DNA of 42,223 bases from Nostoc sp. JL34 (GCF_017114945.1 NZ_JABXKQ010000071.1:1-42223); one strand, 5' to 3'. Shown: positions 8,370 through 17,798, counted from the stretch's first letter. Notes: generated by a model from the sequence alone, not told the origin. Numbers and translations: made by a program.

Positions 8370-9608
8370 TCATCCCTTTTCCCTTTTCCCAAGATTGCTA
8401 CTACCTTGTGTCACCTTGGATTTTGACTCTGCCTTACTGGAATTGACCATTTTTACCAAGTGCTGATTTAGATAACTTTGCGCCGAAATGTACAAACTTT
8501 CCCAAATCTCTTGATTGCGGCTGATTTTTGTCCCGACTGTATTTCCTGCTGTTTTCTCCGACACCAAATATTTGCGGAAGTAGTTATTCCACAAGTGTTG
8601 GAGGAAATCTTCAGCGAATTCGTTAAACGGCAGAATCCATTTATAGTCCTTGTCCAAAAATACCCGATAGGACGCAATTATCGGTAGTGCGAGGTCAGTT
8701 GGCGCACCAAACCCGAATGAATACTTGCTGTCAGGCAATAACGTAGTTTTACGTATATCTATTGATGCTAGGTCGTTAGCACCCTTTCTTCTGGGGTTGC
8801 TGATATATTCTTGAATTATTTCGTAGAGTCTTTGCTCTATCCACAGGGCATGAGTCAAGAGAGGCAGTAAAGCGGTTAACCTTTCCCTTTCTGCATCTGT
8901 GATGTTACTCGGAAGACTCATTCCTGCTGGGTGTTTGGTTCGTTTATTGCCGTCAGGGTTGTATTTATTTCTGTCGAGGCAGTAAAGGAGCTTCAGCAAA
9001 TGGGTGACATTACACTGGGCATTTCTGGGAGCGCCGCTTTGATTCTGGTAATAGGCAATGCGGAATTTTCTATCTTCCTTCTGTTCTAACTGGGCTAAAT
9101 ACTGCTTGATGAATTTGTAATCACCCCTGGCGTTGACTTTGGAGCGAGAATCTACTGGCGTTGTAGTATTACTTGCTAGGGCTATATCTTTGGCTGATTC
9201 TTCAGTCAGTCCAATGTGGATCGTAACTTTTACTCTGGCTTCGGTTAGGTCATATTTGTAATTTTTCGCTTGCTCAAATGCTAAAACTGTATGCCCTCCG
9301 TTGATAATACCGTCGCTACCCCCTTCGTTTGCTTCTAAGACTTCTAGCTCCAGTTCAGTTTTGTTCTTGATAGGCTTAACTTTATTAGCTGACAGAACGA
9401 TTCCGCTATGACGAGAGAAGAATTTTTCGGGTTCGGTTGTCAGTGAGTCGAAGACTTGTCTGTAGGTCGCGCTTTTACGGTTTGGTTCGCGGATGTTCGG
9501 TTCTAGCGGCAGGTCTATAGGGAACGAGTCTACATGGGCGGTGGCGATGATGCAATTGGGGTTGGCTTGAAAATAGTTATCTATCTTGATGTTCCAAGTC
9601 TTGGGCAT
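8370..9608 (-). CDS. AIPR-type (abortive infection phage resistance-like) protein
   Basis: The protein has 412 residues. The signature is the central block SDGIINGGHTVLAFEQAK, followed by VKVTIHIGLTEESAKDIALA and SNTTTPVDSRS. This matches the AIPR layout (an NG-x-H/Q-T motif, then an 'I-A-x-x-x-N' helix). An N-terminal FFSRHSGIVLSANKV segment also fits that family. AIPR proteins are linked to abortive infection and restriction-like phage defence, but their biochemistry is poorly known. The C-terminal 200 residues are helical and unrecognised, with a Lys/Ser-rich end. The gene stands alone, with no methylase or partner nuclease adjacent, so an orphan defence role is an inference. Confidence 0.6.
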   Translation of the reverse strand: MPKTWNIKIDNYFQANPNCIIATAHVDSFPIDLPLEPNIREPNRKSATYRQVFDSLTTEPEKFFSRHSGIVLSANKVKPIKNKTELELEVLEANEGGSDGIINGGHTVLAFEQAKNYKYDLTEARVKVTIHIGLTEESAKDIALASNTTTPVDSRSKVNARGDYKFIKQYLAQLEQKEDRKFRIAYYQNQSGAPRNAQCNVTHLLKLLYCLDRNKYNPDGNKRTKHPAGMSLPSNITDAERERLTALLPLLTHALWIEQRLYEIIQEYISNPRRKGANDLASIDIRKTTLLPDSKYSFGFGAPTDLALPIIASYRVFLDKDYKWILPFNEFAEDFLQHLWNNYFRKYLVSEKTAGNTVGTKISRNQEIWESLYISAQSYLNQHLVKMVNSSKAESKSKVTQGSSNLGKREKG

Positions 9609-9696
9609 AGTTTGTTTTTAGCCGAGCGTCAAATTTCATGTTAACCCTACTATTGAGCTACAGATACCGGATTTATCTGAAGGGAGGATTGAAGAA

Positions 9697-9907
9697 GAAT
9701 TCAGGAGTCAGAATTAAGACGTTCGCAGACTCGCTCTAAGCGTACTCCTACGGAGAAGCGAGCTACGCGCAGCGTGTCGCAGACAAGCCATGTCCTTGGC
9801 GCAGCCTCTCTAAGAGTTGGCTTTACCCTGCGCTATCCGCTAACAGAACTCATTCTGTTAGCGGATAGCTAAGGTTTAGTCCATTCTGACTCCTGACTCC
9901 TGAATTC
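9697..9907. repeat. Dispersed repeat element with 15-bp terminal inverted repeats
   Basis: gaattcaggagtcag at 9697-9711 is the exact reverse complement of 9893-9907. The interior contains the ctaagcgtactcctacggagaagcg type of repeat common in Nostoc-like genomes, and a long hairpin at 9832-9869. The same 15-bp ends recur at 38381-38395 and 38516-38530. The element lies in the 403-base gap between the AIPR-like and SpoIID genes, which contains no other gene. Confidence 0.6.
9832..9869. repeat. Perfect 17-bp hairpin inside the dispersed repeat
   Basis: gctatccgctaacagaa at 9832-9848 pairs perfectly with ttctgttagcggatagc at 9853-9869 around a 4-base loop. A stem this long would fold strongly in RNA or single-stranded DNA. 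It belongs to the repeat element; no terminator T-run follows it. Confidence 0.6.
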
Positions 9908-10011
9908 TGTTCGATAAAAAATATATGAGATTGCTCAAGAAGAGTACATCAAATATACGCAAACTACGGTATTAGGGATAACATTGGATAGAAATTGAAA
10001 ACTCTTTTTAA

Positions 10012-11166
10012 ATGCATTACATGAAATGCCAATTGTTATTAAAAGCTTTATTTACACAGATAAAAGTAGGTCATTGGTGGGTAAGTGCCTTATTGTGGAT
10101 GAGTTTAGCTACCCCAAGTGGAGCATCTGTAATATTGCGAATAGCAATCGAGAGGGGTGTTAATCAGGTAACAGTTGGCAGTTCTACAACTGCGTTGGTT
10201 AAAGATAGTGCTGGCCATACTCTCGGACAATTACCAGCAATGAGTTCATTTTATGCCTCTTCAGTTCCAGGCGGTGTGGCTTTAGATAAATGGCAGTCTG
10301 GTTTATTTTGGATTGAGCCGACAGGTAAGGGATTCGTTTACATTGGCGAACACTGGTATCGAGGCAGAACTCTTGTTGTGCCAACAGATAAAGGACTAAC
10401 CGCCGTTAACTGGGTTGATGACCAAGAGTATCTCTACAGTGTTGTTGGTGGCGAAATGGATACTGAGTGGCCTGCTGAAGCTTTGAAAGCACAAGCAGTT
10501 GCCGCCCGGACTTTTGCTTTCTATGAGCGAGAAAAACAGCGCAATAATCCTGTTTACGATTTAGGTGATAGTCCAGATCACTGGCAAAATTATAAAGGAG
10601 TAATCAATGAAACTCCTAGTACTTATGCCGCCGTCGATGCAACTGATAAACAGGTACTAACTTATAAAGACAGTATTATTCTCTCAGTTTTTCATGATTG
10701 TTCTGGAGGACATACTGAAAATGTTGAAGATGTTTGGGGAAGCCACGAGCCTTACCTGCGTGCTGTTGAAGATTACGATCAAAATGTTAGCGAGTGCAAA
10801 TGGGTGAAAACTTTCTCCCAAAAAGAAATTAGCGCCAGGATTTCTGGTGTCGGCAATGTTTTAGATATGATTGCACAAACCTACTCACCTTTTGGTAGTG
10901 TTAAAGCTTTAAAAATCGTTGGTGATAAAGCAACCATTGTACTGCGTGGCGAAAAAGTACGTACTGCCCTCAAAATAAAAAGTACCCACTTTATCCTTAC
11001 CAAAGCAGCAAATGGTAATTTTGTACTTCTTGGACTTGGCTTTGGTCATGCTTTAGGTATGAGTCAATGGGGGGCATACAATTTAGCTAAAAGAGGAGTA
11101 AACTATCTGCAAATTTTAGGGCATTATTATCAGGGTGTAGCTTTAAGTACAATTAACCCTAAATAA
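10012..11166 (+). CDS. SpoIID/LytB domain exported protein
   Basis: The protein has 384 residues with a hydrophobic N-terminal segment at about residues 20-40 (VSALLWMSLATPSGAS), consistent with a signal peptide; a second ATG three codons in (10021) is equally possible. The SpoIID core is clear: EYLYSVVGGEMDTEWPAEAL, then KAQAVAARTFAFYE with the conserved AVAARTF block, HDCSGGHTENVEDVWGSHEP, and GFGHALGMSQWGAYNLAKRG at the end. SpoIID is a lytic transglycosylase on denuded peptidoglycan, and LytB/SpoIID-like proteins also enhance amidases. In cyanobacteria these proteins are thought to act in cell-wall remodelling. It converges with a beta-lactamase-like gene only 7 bases away. Confidence 0.88.
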   Translation: MHYMKCQLLLKALFTQIKVGHWWVSALLWMSLATPSGASVILRIAIERGVNQVTVGSSTTALVKDSAGHTLGQLPAMSSFYASSVPGGVALDKWQSGLFWIEPTGKGFVYIGEHWYRGRTLVVPTDKGLTAVNWVDDQEYLYSVVGGEMDTEWPAEALKAQAVAARTFAFYEREKQRNNPVYDLGDSPDHWQNYKGVINETPSTYAAVDATDKQVLTYKDSIILSVFHDCSGGHTENVEDVWGSHEPYLRAVEDYDQNVSECKWVKTFSQKEISARISGVGNVLDMIAQTYSPFGSVKALKIVGDKATIVLRGEKVRTALKIKSTHFILTKAANGNFVLLGLGFGHALGMSQWGAYNLAKRGVNYLQILGHYYQGVALSTINPK

Positions 11167-11173
11167 AATTAAA

Positions 11174-12238
11174 TTAATATTTCTGGGATAATTTTGGTTG
11201 ATCTAGATACTGATAAACTATCCGCGAAACTTGGCGTACAAATTCCCTTCCTCGCTCATCATCATGGGGTCTAATCACAAAAATCCCTGCCAAGTAATGC
11301 TTTCCATTTGGCAAACTAATAATTCCTGCATCCCCAACCAAAAATCCAATATCTCCAGTTTTATGAGCAATAGTTCCACCTTTACCCACACCAGCTGCCA
11401 GCAACTTATTATTATGACAATGACGCAATACATCTAAAACTTGGAACTGACTACCCTCTGAAATCAACTTATGTTGGTCAACTAAAGCTGACAACCTGAC
11501 TAAATCTGCTGGACTAGTGGTGTTAGTACCTTTAAAGTCTCCTAACATATTGCGAATTACTGTGTTTTTTAGTCCCCAAGTGTGGAAACGCTGATTGAGT
11601 TTTGCTTTTCCGCCTAGACGGTCAATAATCATGTTACTAGCAGTATTATCACTGATCGTAATCATTTTGTTAACAGTCTCCATTACACTCAGTTTGATTC
11701 CTGCTCGTTTATACTGTAAGTCACCCGAACCACTCGCTACTAACTCACGCCGCATCACTAGCTTTTCATCAAGTTTGATTTTACCCGCATCTATTTGTTC
11801 AAATAAAGCAATTAAAATTGGATATTTAATAGTACTAGCTGCCGGAAATACTTTTTCGCCATCAATATTCAAATAATTTCCTGTTTCTACATCTAAGAAA
11901 AACATTCCCGGTTTGAGAAAACTGTAATGAGCCATTAATGCTCTAACTTGAGACTTTAATTCTGGCATTTCTTTGCCTAATGGGATGGGGATGATTCCAC
12001 CAAATAAAGGAGGATCGTCTATATTCGTGAAAATTTCTGGTTGCTTGAGTTGAGGAATCAAATTTCTCTGTATACTGATTCTGCTTGAATAGTTAGCCAA
12101 TAAATAATTCCAATCCCTTGCTGACACTAAAAGACTCCGATTATCATCAGATATTTGAGATTTGATATCAGACGCTAAACTGGGTGATGTTATTAATACA
12201 GCACTCATAATAGTTAGGACAAAATTGCGTAATCTCAT
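11174..12238 (-). CDS. Exported serine hydrolase, class A beta-lactamase-like
   Basis: The protein has 354 residues with a clear signal peptide (MRLRNFVLTIMSAVLITSPS...LAS). The three catalytic motifs of the class A/PBP fold are present: SxxK as S135-T-I-K138 in FPAASTIKYP, SDN at 196-198 in ISDNTASNMI, and KTG at 293-295 in HKTGDIGFL. The omega-loop Glu motif (ExxLN) of true class A enzymes is not obvious: the region reads VIRNMLGDFKGTNTTSPADL. It may therefore be a cell-wall hydrolase or DD-peptidase-like protein rather than an effective beta-lactamase. It is the minus-strand neighbour of the SpoIID gene and of the polysaccharide deacetylase, so the three may act on the envelope. Confidence 0.85.
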   Translation of the reverse strand: MRLRNFVLTIMSAVLITSPSLASDIKSQISDDNRSLLVSARDWNYLLANYSSRISIQRNLIPQLKQPEIFTNIDDPPLFGGIIPIPLGKEMPELKSQVRALMAHYSFLKPGMFFLDVETGNYLNIDGEKVFPAASTIKYPILIALFEQIDAGKIKLDEKLVMRRELVASGSGDLQYKRAGIKLSVMETVNKMITISDNTASNMIIDRLGGKAKLNQRFHTWGLKNTVIRNMLGDFKGTNTTSPADLVRLSALVDQHKLISEGSQFQVLDVLRHCHNNKLLAAGVGKGGTIAHKTGDIGFLVGDAGIISLPNGKHYLAGIFVIRPHDDERGREFVRQVSRIVYQYLDQPKLSQKY

Positions 12239-12780
12239 AGAGTTATTTTCAGGATAAACTTATTTATTCAGCGGTTTTTTGGATTGATGCAGAACATCTA
12301 TAACCTACTTGCTAAAACATAGTAAGATTAGTTTGAAATGTCAGTCTTATATAAATACTCTACTGGTAGTCAAATAGAATGACTATATTTTAGATTTGCT
12401 AGATTAGTTATTGACAGCTAATCTGAATTGATGATTCCAAGATTATTACATACTTAGTTGATAGAAATATTACAAGGTGATGACGAAAGTGTGTTTATTT
12501 AGATAATTGTATTGAAACCTAAGCAAATCCATTCTATAAACTACAGGTTTTCTAAATATAAATATGATCCATCTAACACGAATAGTGGATTGACTAAGGC
12601 AGAGTGTTTATCAGGGTCTTTAACAGAATAAATCTTAACCTACTAAATTGGACAATAAGCAATCGCACTCTTGGCAATACATAAATAGATAGCTATACTT
12701 TCTCTGAAGACAAGCAGATAAAAATTCTAACTTCCGATCAGCACGATGACTGATTATTTGACTATTTAAGGTATTTTTAC
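12239..12780. other. AT-rich intergenic region between divergent envelope genes
   Basis: This 542-base stretch separates the beta-lactamase-like gene (minus) and the deacetylase (plus). It is AT-rich with stops in all frames. I find no ORF above noise, no strong hairpin and no repeat shared with the rest of the window. It must hold promoters for both flanking genes and could hold a small RNA, but no signature allows a call. Confidence 0.4.
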
Positions 12781-13688
12781 GTGATCAATAATAAGCAGAG
12801 TCTTTGGACTCCAGGGAAATTAGTTGGGCTGCTTATCTTATGTGGTGGTTTTAGTCTGAGTTTAATCATCTTCAGCAAAATAAATTTTTTCAGTTTGAAT
12901 CAAAGCAGACTCTAAATGTAAATAATGTAGCGGCAAATGTCGTCACTCAACAACGAGTTGAGGAATTCAAGACAGCAATGCTTAAAAGCTGGCAGGAGGA
13001 AGCACAAGTAAAGGGTTTTTCTGACTCTATTCCTTCAATTTTTCAAGGTGCCATAATTGAGTCGGCAAAACTCTCTCCCGAACAGAAAGTTATTGCTCTC
13101 ACCTTTGATGATGGCCCCTGGCCTGAAAGTACAGCACAAGTGTTAGATATCCTGAAAAAAAATCAGATCAAAGGGACATTTTTTGTGGTTGGAGAGAATG
13201 TCAAAAATTTTCCCAACTTACTCAAGCAGGAGATTGCTGAAGGTCATGTCATTGGCAACCACACTTGGCATCATTGGTATCAATTCTTGAATCCACAAGC
13301 CGCTGCTTATGAAATTGACCACACCGAAGATGTTATTTTTAAAACTACAGGCTTAAAAACAAATTTATTTCGACCACCCGGAGGAGTGATGCATAATGGC
13401 GTAGTTGACTACGCTAGAAATAGTAAATACGCTATTATTTTGTGGTCATCTGACTCTGTAGACTATTCCCGTCCTGCTGTTTCCAGATTAATCAGCAATG
13501 TATTCAGAGAGGCAAAACCTGGTGGAATTGTGTTGATGCATGATGGTGGTGGTAATCGTTCTAGGACTGTACAGGCTTTACCAGAAATTATTGCCAATTT
13601 TCGCAATCAGGGCTATCGCTTTGTCACCATCCCTGAACTCTTACAAATTCAAGATCAAAACCAAAAATTCATCGCCAATAAAAAATAA
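12781..13688 (+). CDS. Polysaccharide deacetylase (NodB homology), N-terminus frameshifted
   Basis: The catalytic part reads from an ATG at 12978: TFDDGPWPEST (metal and catalytic Asp at residues 44-45 counted from there), NHTWHHW (His95 and His99), LFRPPGG, ILWSSDSVDYSRPA and GGIVLMHDGGGNRSRTV. All five NodB motifs are intact. It would remove acetyl or N-acetyl groups from a cell-surface glycan or peptidoglycan. Upstream, a GTG at 12781 opens MINNKQSLWTPGKLVGLLIL, a membrane anchor, which stops at 12913 after NQSRL. A one-base shift near 12904-12909 joins it to QTLNVNNVAANVVTQQRVEE and then to the catalytic domain. So the original gene was about 300 residues with an anchor, and a single-base deletion now splits it; the enzyme may still be made without its anchor. 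Confidence 0.8.
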
Positions 13689-13745
13689 ACTAACCCTGCT
13701 TCTTTATTCAAATTGTATATAGCAATCCTAAATCATTTGTGAAAA

Positions 13746-14387
13746 TCAATCATACATAAATATTTTTGGAAAATTAAATATTTCATGGTGAACAGCGAGT
13801 TCAAATAAACGCTTGACAATAGTAAAAGATTTACATAGATGATAAAATTATCTAATAAACTTTTTAGCAGACAACCAAATATCTTCCACTGGGTTTTGTG
13901 TCGAATCATTAGGAGCGAAGCGAATACAAGTAACTTTCCATTCGTTCTCGTTTAGCCCCTGATTTACAGATTTTAAATAATCTTGAAATTCAACTGAACG
14001 GTGATAACTAGCTCCATCCCAAATCAAACTAATGCGGCTTTTAGGATATTGAGTAAGCAGGTATTCTACGAATGCAATTGCCGATTTAGAATCACCTTTT
14101 TTTAACGGCTTAATTAAAAATTCTTGTGTGTAATAATTCAGTGCGCCAAAGTATGTCTGTCTTTGTCTTTCGTTAAGAACTGGAACTTCAATTCTTTCTT
14201 GAGTATTACCCCAAATATAACCACAGATGTCTCCCCACAACAAATGACACTCATCCTCAAAAAATACAACCATTTCTCCAGACACAATCTCGCTTTGATG
14301 TGCATTGAGCCATGCTGTAATTTCTAGTTTTTTTTTGCTACTAACTCCTCGTCTTTGCGTGGGTTCTTTTTTTGTGTTTTTTTCCAA
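13746..14387 (-). pseudogene. IS630 transposase catalytic (DDE) part, interrupted by a stop codon
   Basis: The DDE residues are visible: VVFFEDECHLLWGD (first Asp), LIWDGASYHRSVEF (second Asp) and FAPNDSTQNPVEDIW (Glu). The frame stops at a TAA at 13848-13850, right after WLSAKKFIR. Beyond it the same frame continues for 33 codons (FYHLCKSFTIVKRLFELAVH...) to a TGA at 13746, which fits the expected C-terminus. A nonsense mutation has therefore shortened the protein. The catalytic triad is intact, but the element is probably immobile unless complemented in trans. Confidence 0.75.
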
Positions 14388-14755
14388 CTTATAGATGCTT
14401 CTTTAAATAGGTCATAATAGCTTTGATTTGACTCAAATGCTATATTGAAACTCTCTTCTATGTACTCTTTTAGTTCATTTAAATTCCAGTAATCTTTTTG
14501 TTTAAGCCATTCAATCACTGTTTGTTTTTGTTTGCTATCAAGATAACCCCTCGAACCTTGATATTTAAGTTTTAACCCTGCAACCCCCTGTTCCACAAAA
14601 ATATATTTCCACTTATTGACAAAGCCTAAAGATACGTGCAAAATTTCTGTAATCTGAGAATGAGTGTAACTTTCCATCACCATTTGTACAGCCAGCGCTC
14701 GTTTCAATTCTCTTTTATCTGGGTTCCCTTGGATAAAATCTATCAATTCTTTCAT
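14324..14755 (-). CDS. IS630 transposase, N-terminal HTH part
   Basis: This 143-residue ORF begins MKELIDFIQGNPDKRELKRA. It has an HTH (SHSQITEILHVSLGFVNKWK-like, then FVEQGVAGLKLKY) and a second helical unit (KQTVIEWLKQKDYWNLNELK) typical of IS630-family OrfA. It overlaps the catalytic ORF by 64 bases. The overlap contains an A9 tract on the coding strand (T9 at 14328-14336), a plausible slippery site for programmed frameshifting to the DDE part. Confidence 0.85.
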   Translation of the reverse strand: MKELIDFIQGNPDKRELKRALAVQMVMESYTHSQITEILHVSLGFVNKWKYIFVEQGVAGLKLKYQGSRGYLDSKQKQTVIEWLKQKDYWNLNELKEYIEESFNIAFESNQSYYDLFKEASISWKKTQKKNPRKDEELVAKKN

Positions 14756-15094
14756 ATAGGGAGTTGTGTATTTTCTATATTAATTAGATCTAGCTTATCG
14801 TTATGTGTAATTTTTCACAACTCATTTAGGATTGCTATAATTACTTTTTATCTTGGTAGTAATTAAAGCAAAATTAGAGCTTTAATCAAGTTATTATATA
14901 GCCGAGCCAGCCTAGTTAGTTTTTCTCGAATCGGTTTCGTGGAGGTACAGTTAGTCCATCATAAAACTGCCTTTGGAGATTGCTTAGTTCTATCCATACG
15001 ACTTCAAAAATTAAGCTCTTTCTCAAGCATTTTTGATGTTTTTTTATCTTGATTACCAACTATTAGCTTAATTTTACCTAGTAGTCTGGCCATT

Positions 15095-15112
15095 AGTCGC
15101 TCATAAGCGACT
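15095..15112. terminator. Small perfect hairpin downstream of the SulP gene
   Basis: agtcgct at 15095-15101 pairs with agcgact at 15106-15112 around a 4-base loop, 22 bases past the SulP stop. No U-run follows in the minus direction, so it is a weak terminator candidate. The rest of 14838-15133 shows no gene. Confidence 0.3.
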
Positions 15113-15133
15113 GCACAGTGACTTGTAATTCCT

Positions 15134-16849
15134 TTAAGTTGATTGTTCGTTGCCAACTTCGTGGAAAGCTGCCAACGCCTCTTCTAAGTGGTTAAAAAAC
15201 CGATTAGCTCCGATTAAATCTGTCAGCCCGTCCCGCTCGAACTGGACTTTTACCTCCGGCGACAGACCGGACACGACAAAAGTTACATTCTGAAGGGATA
15301 ATTCCTTGACGACATCCCGAATCGTTTGCGATGCAGAGTAGTCGATTTCAGTAATTGCTCTGGACTCCAGAATAAACCACTGCACGGGTGATTCTGCATT
15401 TTTCACGAGATTTTGCACCTCCTCTGAAAAGAAGCTGGCGTTAGCATAAAACAAGTCTCTACTAAACCGATAAACGATCAGACCAGATGCTGATACACTG
15501 CCCATACGCACAGGAATCGCCTGCCATAATCTCTGAGCATCGGGAATAATTATGGCTGAATGCGGTCGGTAACTATGACGCACATGCAAAATCAGCGACA
15601 AAATAATTGCTAAAACAATACCCTCTTTAACACCGATAAAAACAACCGTAGCAGTAGTAACGAGCGCAAGATAAAACTCGTCACGATGGGTCGAAAATAT
15701 TGCCTGCATCCCCTGAATGTCAATCAATTTTAGTCCAATCAAAAATACAATTGCTGCTAAAACCGCATTCGGCAAATAGCTAATTGGTTGAGTCAAGAAG
15801 AGGATGACTATTAACACCACTGCTACTGTAGTCAGTTGAGCTACTTGGCTTTGTCCTCCTGCTGTGTCAACAATTTCAGTTTTGGTCGGGCTACCATTGA
15901 CCACAAAGGTTCCACTCACCCCCGCCGCCAGATTCGCCAGAGCTAGACCCTCAAGGTCAATATTTTCTTTAAAATCCTCGTTGTATCGGAAGGCGTAAGC
16001 GCGTGAGGTCGCTGCACTTTGGGCAACAATGACGATACAGCACGATAGGGCAATGCCAAATAATTGTGGAATTTCACTCAGAGCAACAGTGGGCAATACA
16101 AAGGATGGCAGTCCGCTGGGGATAGATCCAACTACCATAACACCATGACTGGCAAAGTTAAACAGCCAACTGGCAAGAATTGCTACTATTACAGCCAGCA
16201 ATGCACCTGGAAATTTTGGAAGCAATCTGTCGCATACTTTAATGGTAATCAAGACTGCTACAGAGATCGCGATCGCTAATGGGTTAGCATGGGGCAGACC
16301 TTGAAAGGTATTAATGATTTGCTGGATTGGATTATTCCCCCCAACCTTAAGATCCAACAATCCACTTAATTGACCGATCGCTACTTGAATTCCTACCCCA
16401 GTTAAGAAACCTACCAGCACGGTACGCGACAGAAAATCCGCCAAAAAACCCAGTCTAAACAGGCGTGCTAACAGCAAAAGTCCAGCTACTAAGATGGCTA
16501 CTAATTCTGAATCCGCTAAATATTGGGAACTCCCCAACACTGCCAAGCCTGATAGTCCAGCCGCCAGGATTGCAGCTGTTGCAGAGTCGGCTGCGACCAC
16601 TAAATGGCGAGAAGATCCAAAGAGCGCAAACGCCAAGGCTGGAAGAATAAGTGTATAAAGACCTGTGGCAATGGGCGTTCCGGCAATCTTTGTATATCCC
16701 ATGACTTCAGGAATGCCCAGTGCTGCTAGCACAATACCCGCAACGATATCATTCCCAATTGTGGCTCCGGTCATTGGTAAAATTCCCTGAAACAGGCGAA
16801 ATCGCTTTTTAGTTCGATGCTGGGCTGTATTTGCGTTCAATTTCTTCAT
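15134..16849 (-). CDS. SulP-family anion transporter with STAS domain
   Basis: The start is taken at the ATG at 16849 (MKKLNANTAQHRTKKRFRLF). An in-frame start at 16918 would overlap the upstream gene and adds a basic stretch. The protein is about 571 residues. The SulP signature is visible early (AGIVLAALGIPEVMGYTKIA, then GTPIATGLYTLILP) with 10-12 hydrophobic segments. TETEIVDTAGGQSQVAQLTT-like text marks the conserved late helices. A cytoplasmic STAS domain (about residues 440-560) includes YRFSRDLFYANASFFSEEVQ and LESRAITEIDYSASQTIRDV. Members carry sulfate, bicarbonate (BicA) or other anions; the substrate is not readable here. It follows a DUF2252 pseudogene by 28 bases on the same strand. 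Confidence 0.9.
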   Translation of the reverse strand: MKKLNANTAQHRTKKRFRLFQGILPMTGATIGNDIVAGIVLAALGIPEVMGYTKIAGTPIATGLYTLILPALAFALFGSSRHLVVAADSATAAILAAGLSGLAVLGSSQYLADSELVAILVAGLLLLARLFRLGFLADFLSRTVLVGFLTGVGIQVAIGQLSGLLDLKVGGNNPIQQIINTFQGLPHANPLAIAISVAVLITIKVCDRLLPKFPGALLAVIVAILASWLFNFASHGVMVVGSIPSGLPSFVLPTVALSEIPQLFGIALSCCIVIVAQSAATSRAYAFRYNEDFKENIDLEGLALANLAAGVSGTFVVNGSPTKTEIVDTAGGQSQVAQLTTVAVVLIVILFLTQPISYLPNAVLAAIVFLIGLKLIDIQGMQAIFSTHRDEFYLALVTTATVVFIGVKEGIVLAIILSLILHVRHSYRPHSAIIIPDAQRLWQAIPVRMGSVSASGLIVYRFSRDLFYANASFFSEEVQNLVKNAESPVQWFILESRAITEIDYSASQTIRDVVKELSLQNVTFVVSGLSPEVKVQFERDGLTDLIGANRFFNHLEEALAAFHEVGNEQST

Positions 16850-16877
16850 TATTACGGATTCAAATCCTTGTCCAAAA

Positions 16878-17457
16878 TTATTCCTCGATTGCCTTGATCT
16901 GCCCTGCCGCAACTGCATCAGCTAATGCTTTGTAATCCCGCTCGGTCTGATCGGCGTAAGCTACTGCAAAATTAGCGATCGCCCGATCAAATCTGTCACT
17001 TTGACCGAGATAACCACTAATAGCAAATCGATTCCCCGAACGAGCATGACTGTGCGCCAGCGCCCAACCACATAAATGGGAGTAGCCCCTCAAATCCGTC
17101 TCCGACATTCCTTCAATCTCGACGGAAGTTTTCATATCTCTGAGTTGCCGCAGGTAGAAGTCATGACCACTATCGCCTTTTGTCCAGCCCAGGAAGATAT
17201 CGCTGGCTTCTTGCATCAAATGCTGCCCCCCTCAGAAATGCAAAAGGAGATGCCAGCATTCGTCCATACCGAATCGGTACTAATTCCAGCAATCTTCCTT
17301 GGTTGGATTCCTCCAGCAGCGCAACACAGTCAGGACGATTGGGGGCAGGTTTCCACTCTTCATGGCTAGATCGCGGCACTCGATCCCGTAGGGCTTTTCC
17401 CATCGTGCTACCTTCAGCACGAGAGAGCCACTGTGAAGATAAGTTCTGATTTTGCAT
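16878..17457 (-). pseudogene. DUF2252-family gene with large internal deletion
   Basis: The 5' part (ATG at 17457) reads GKALRDRVPRSSHEEWKPAP, then ELVPIRYGRMLASPFAFLRG, the conserved N-terminus of DUF2252 proteins. At about 17220-17230 it joins, out of frame, to LMQEASDIFLGWTKGDSGHD, then FYLRQLRDMKTSVEIEG and GWALAHSHARSGNRFAISGY, the family's C-terminus ending at 16878. DUF2252 proteins are usually about 400-460 residues; here roughly 75 N-terminal and 115 C-terminal residues remain. About 230-270 codons, including the kinase-like core, have been deleted. The protein cannot be functional. Confidence 0.8.
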
Positions 17458-17798
17458 TTAGGGTTGACCCATCAGTGAGAGGTTAAAGCTATTTAGCTCT
17501 TGTCAATAAGTAATAGTAATTGATTAATAATATGCAGAAAATCAGGTTAGTCAACAGATTTTTCGGGTTAGCGATCTAGAACTAACAGTGTATCTCTAGC
17601 GTGCTACTAATCGCTTGCTTATGGCTTTTGCATCAGACAGGGTTTGTGTCTCCCATCCCTGCAACAGCCAATTCACAAAAGATTCACGACTGGCCACTTG
17701 ATGCAATTGCCGTAACCTTACACATAGCTGCTGCTTCAGTCACTTTTGTGCGATGGCGTAACCGCTTTTTCTGTTGGCCATCGCTCAAAACCTTGAGA

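Larger units (their letters stand above)
13720..14837 (-). mobile_element. IS630-type insertion sequence with inverted repeats
   Basis: The ends are a 26-bp near-perfect inverted repeat: 13720-13745 (tagcaatcctaaat...gaaaa) and 14812-14837, matching at 24 of 26 positions. Both sides carry TA (13718-13719 and 14838-14839), consistent with the TA target duplication of the IS630/Tc1-mariner group. The element is about 1.1 kb and contains an HTH ORF and a DDE ORF on the minus strand. Confidence 0.85.

Noticed and set aside
9721..9830. Possible CRISPR-like repeats in the spacer
   Set aside because: Only irregular short repeats and palindromes without regular spacing or unique spacers. They fit dispersed cyanobacterial repeats instead.
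11174..12238. True class A beta-lactamase conferring resistance
   Set aside because: SxxK, SDN and KTG are present but the ExxLN omega-loop motif is not evident, so I keep only the broader serine hydrolase call.
12239..12780. Small RNA or riboswitch in the long AT-rich gap
   Set aside because: No strong stem or conserved aptamer-like sequence could be recognised by eye.
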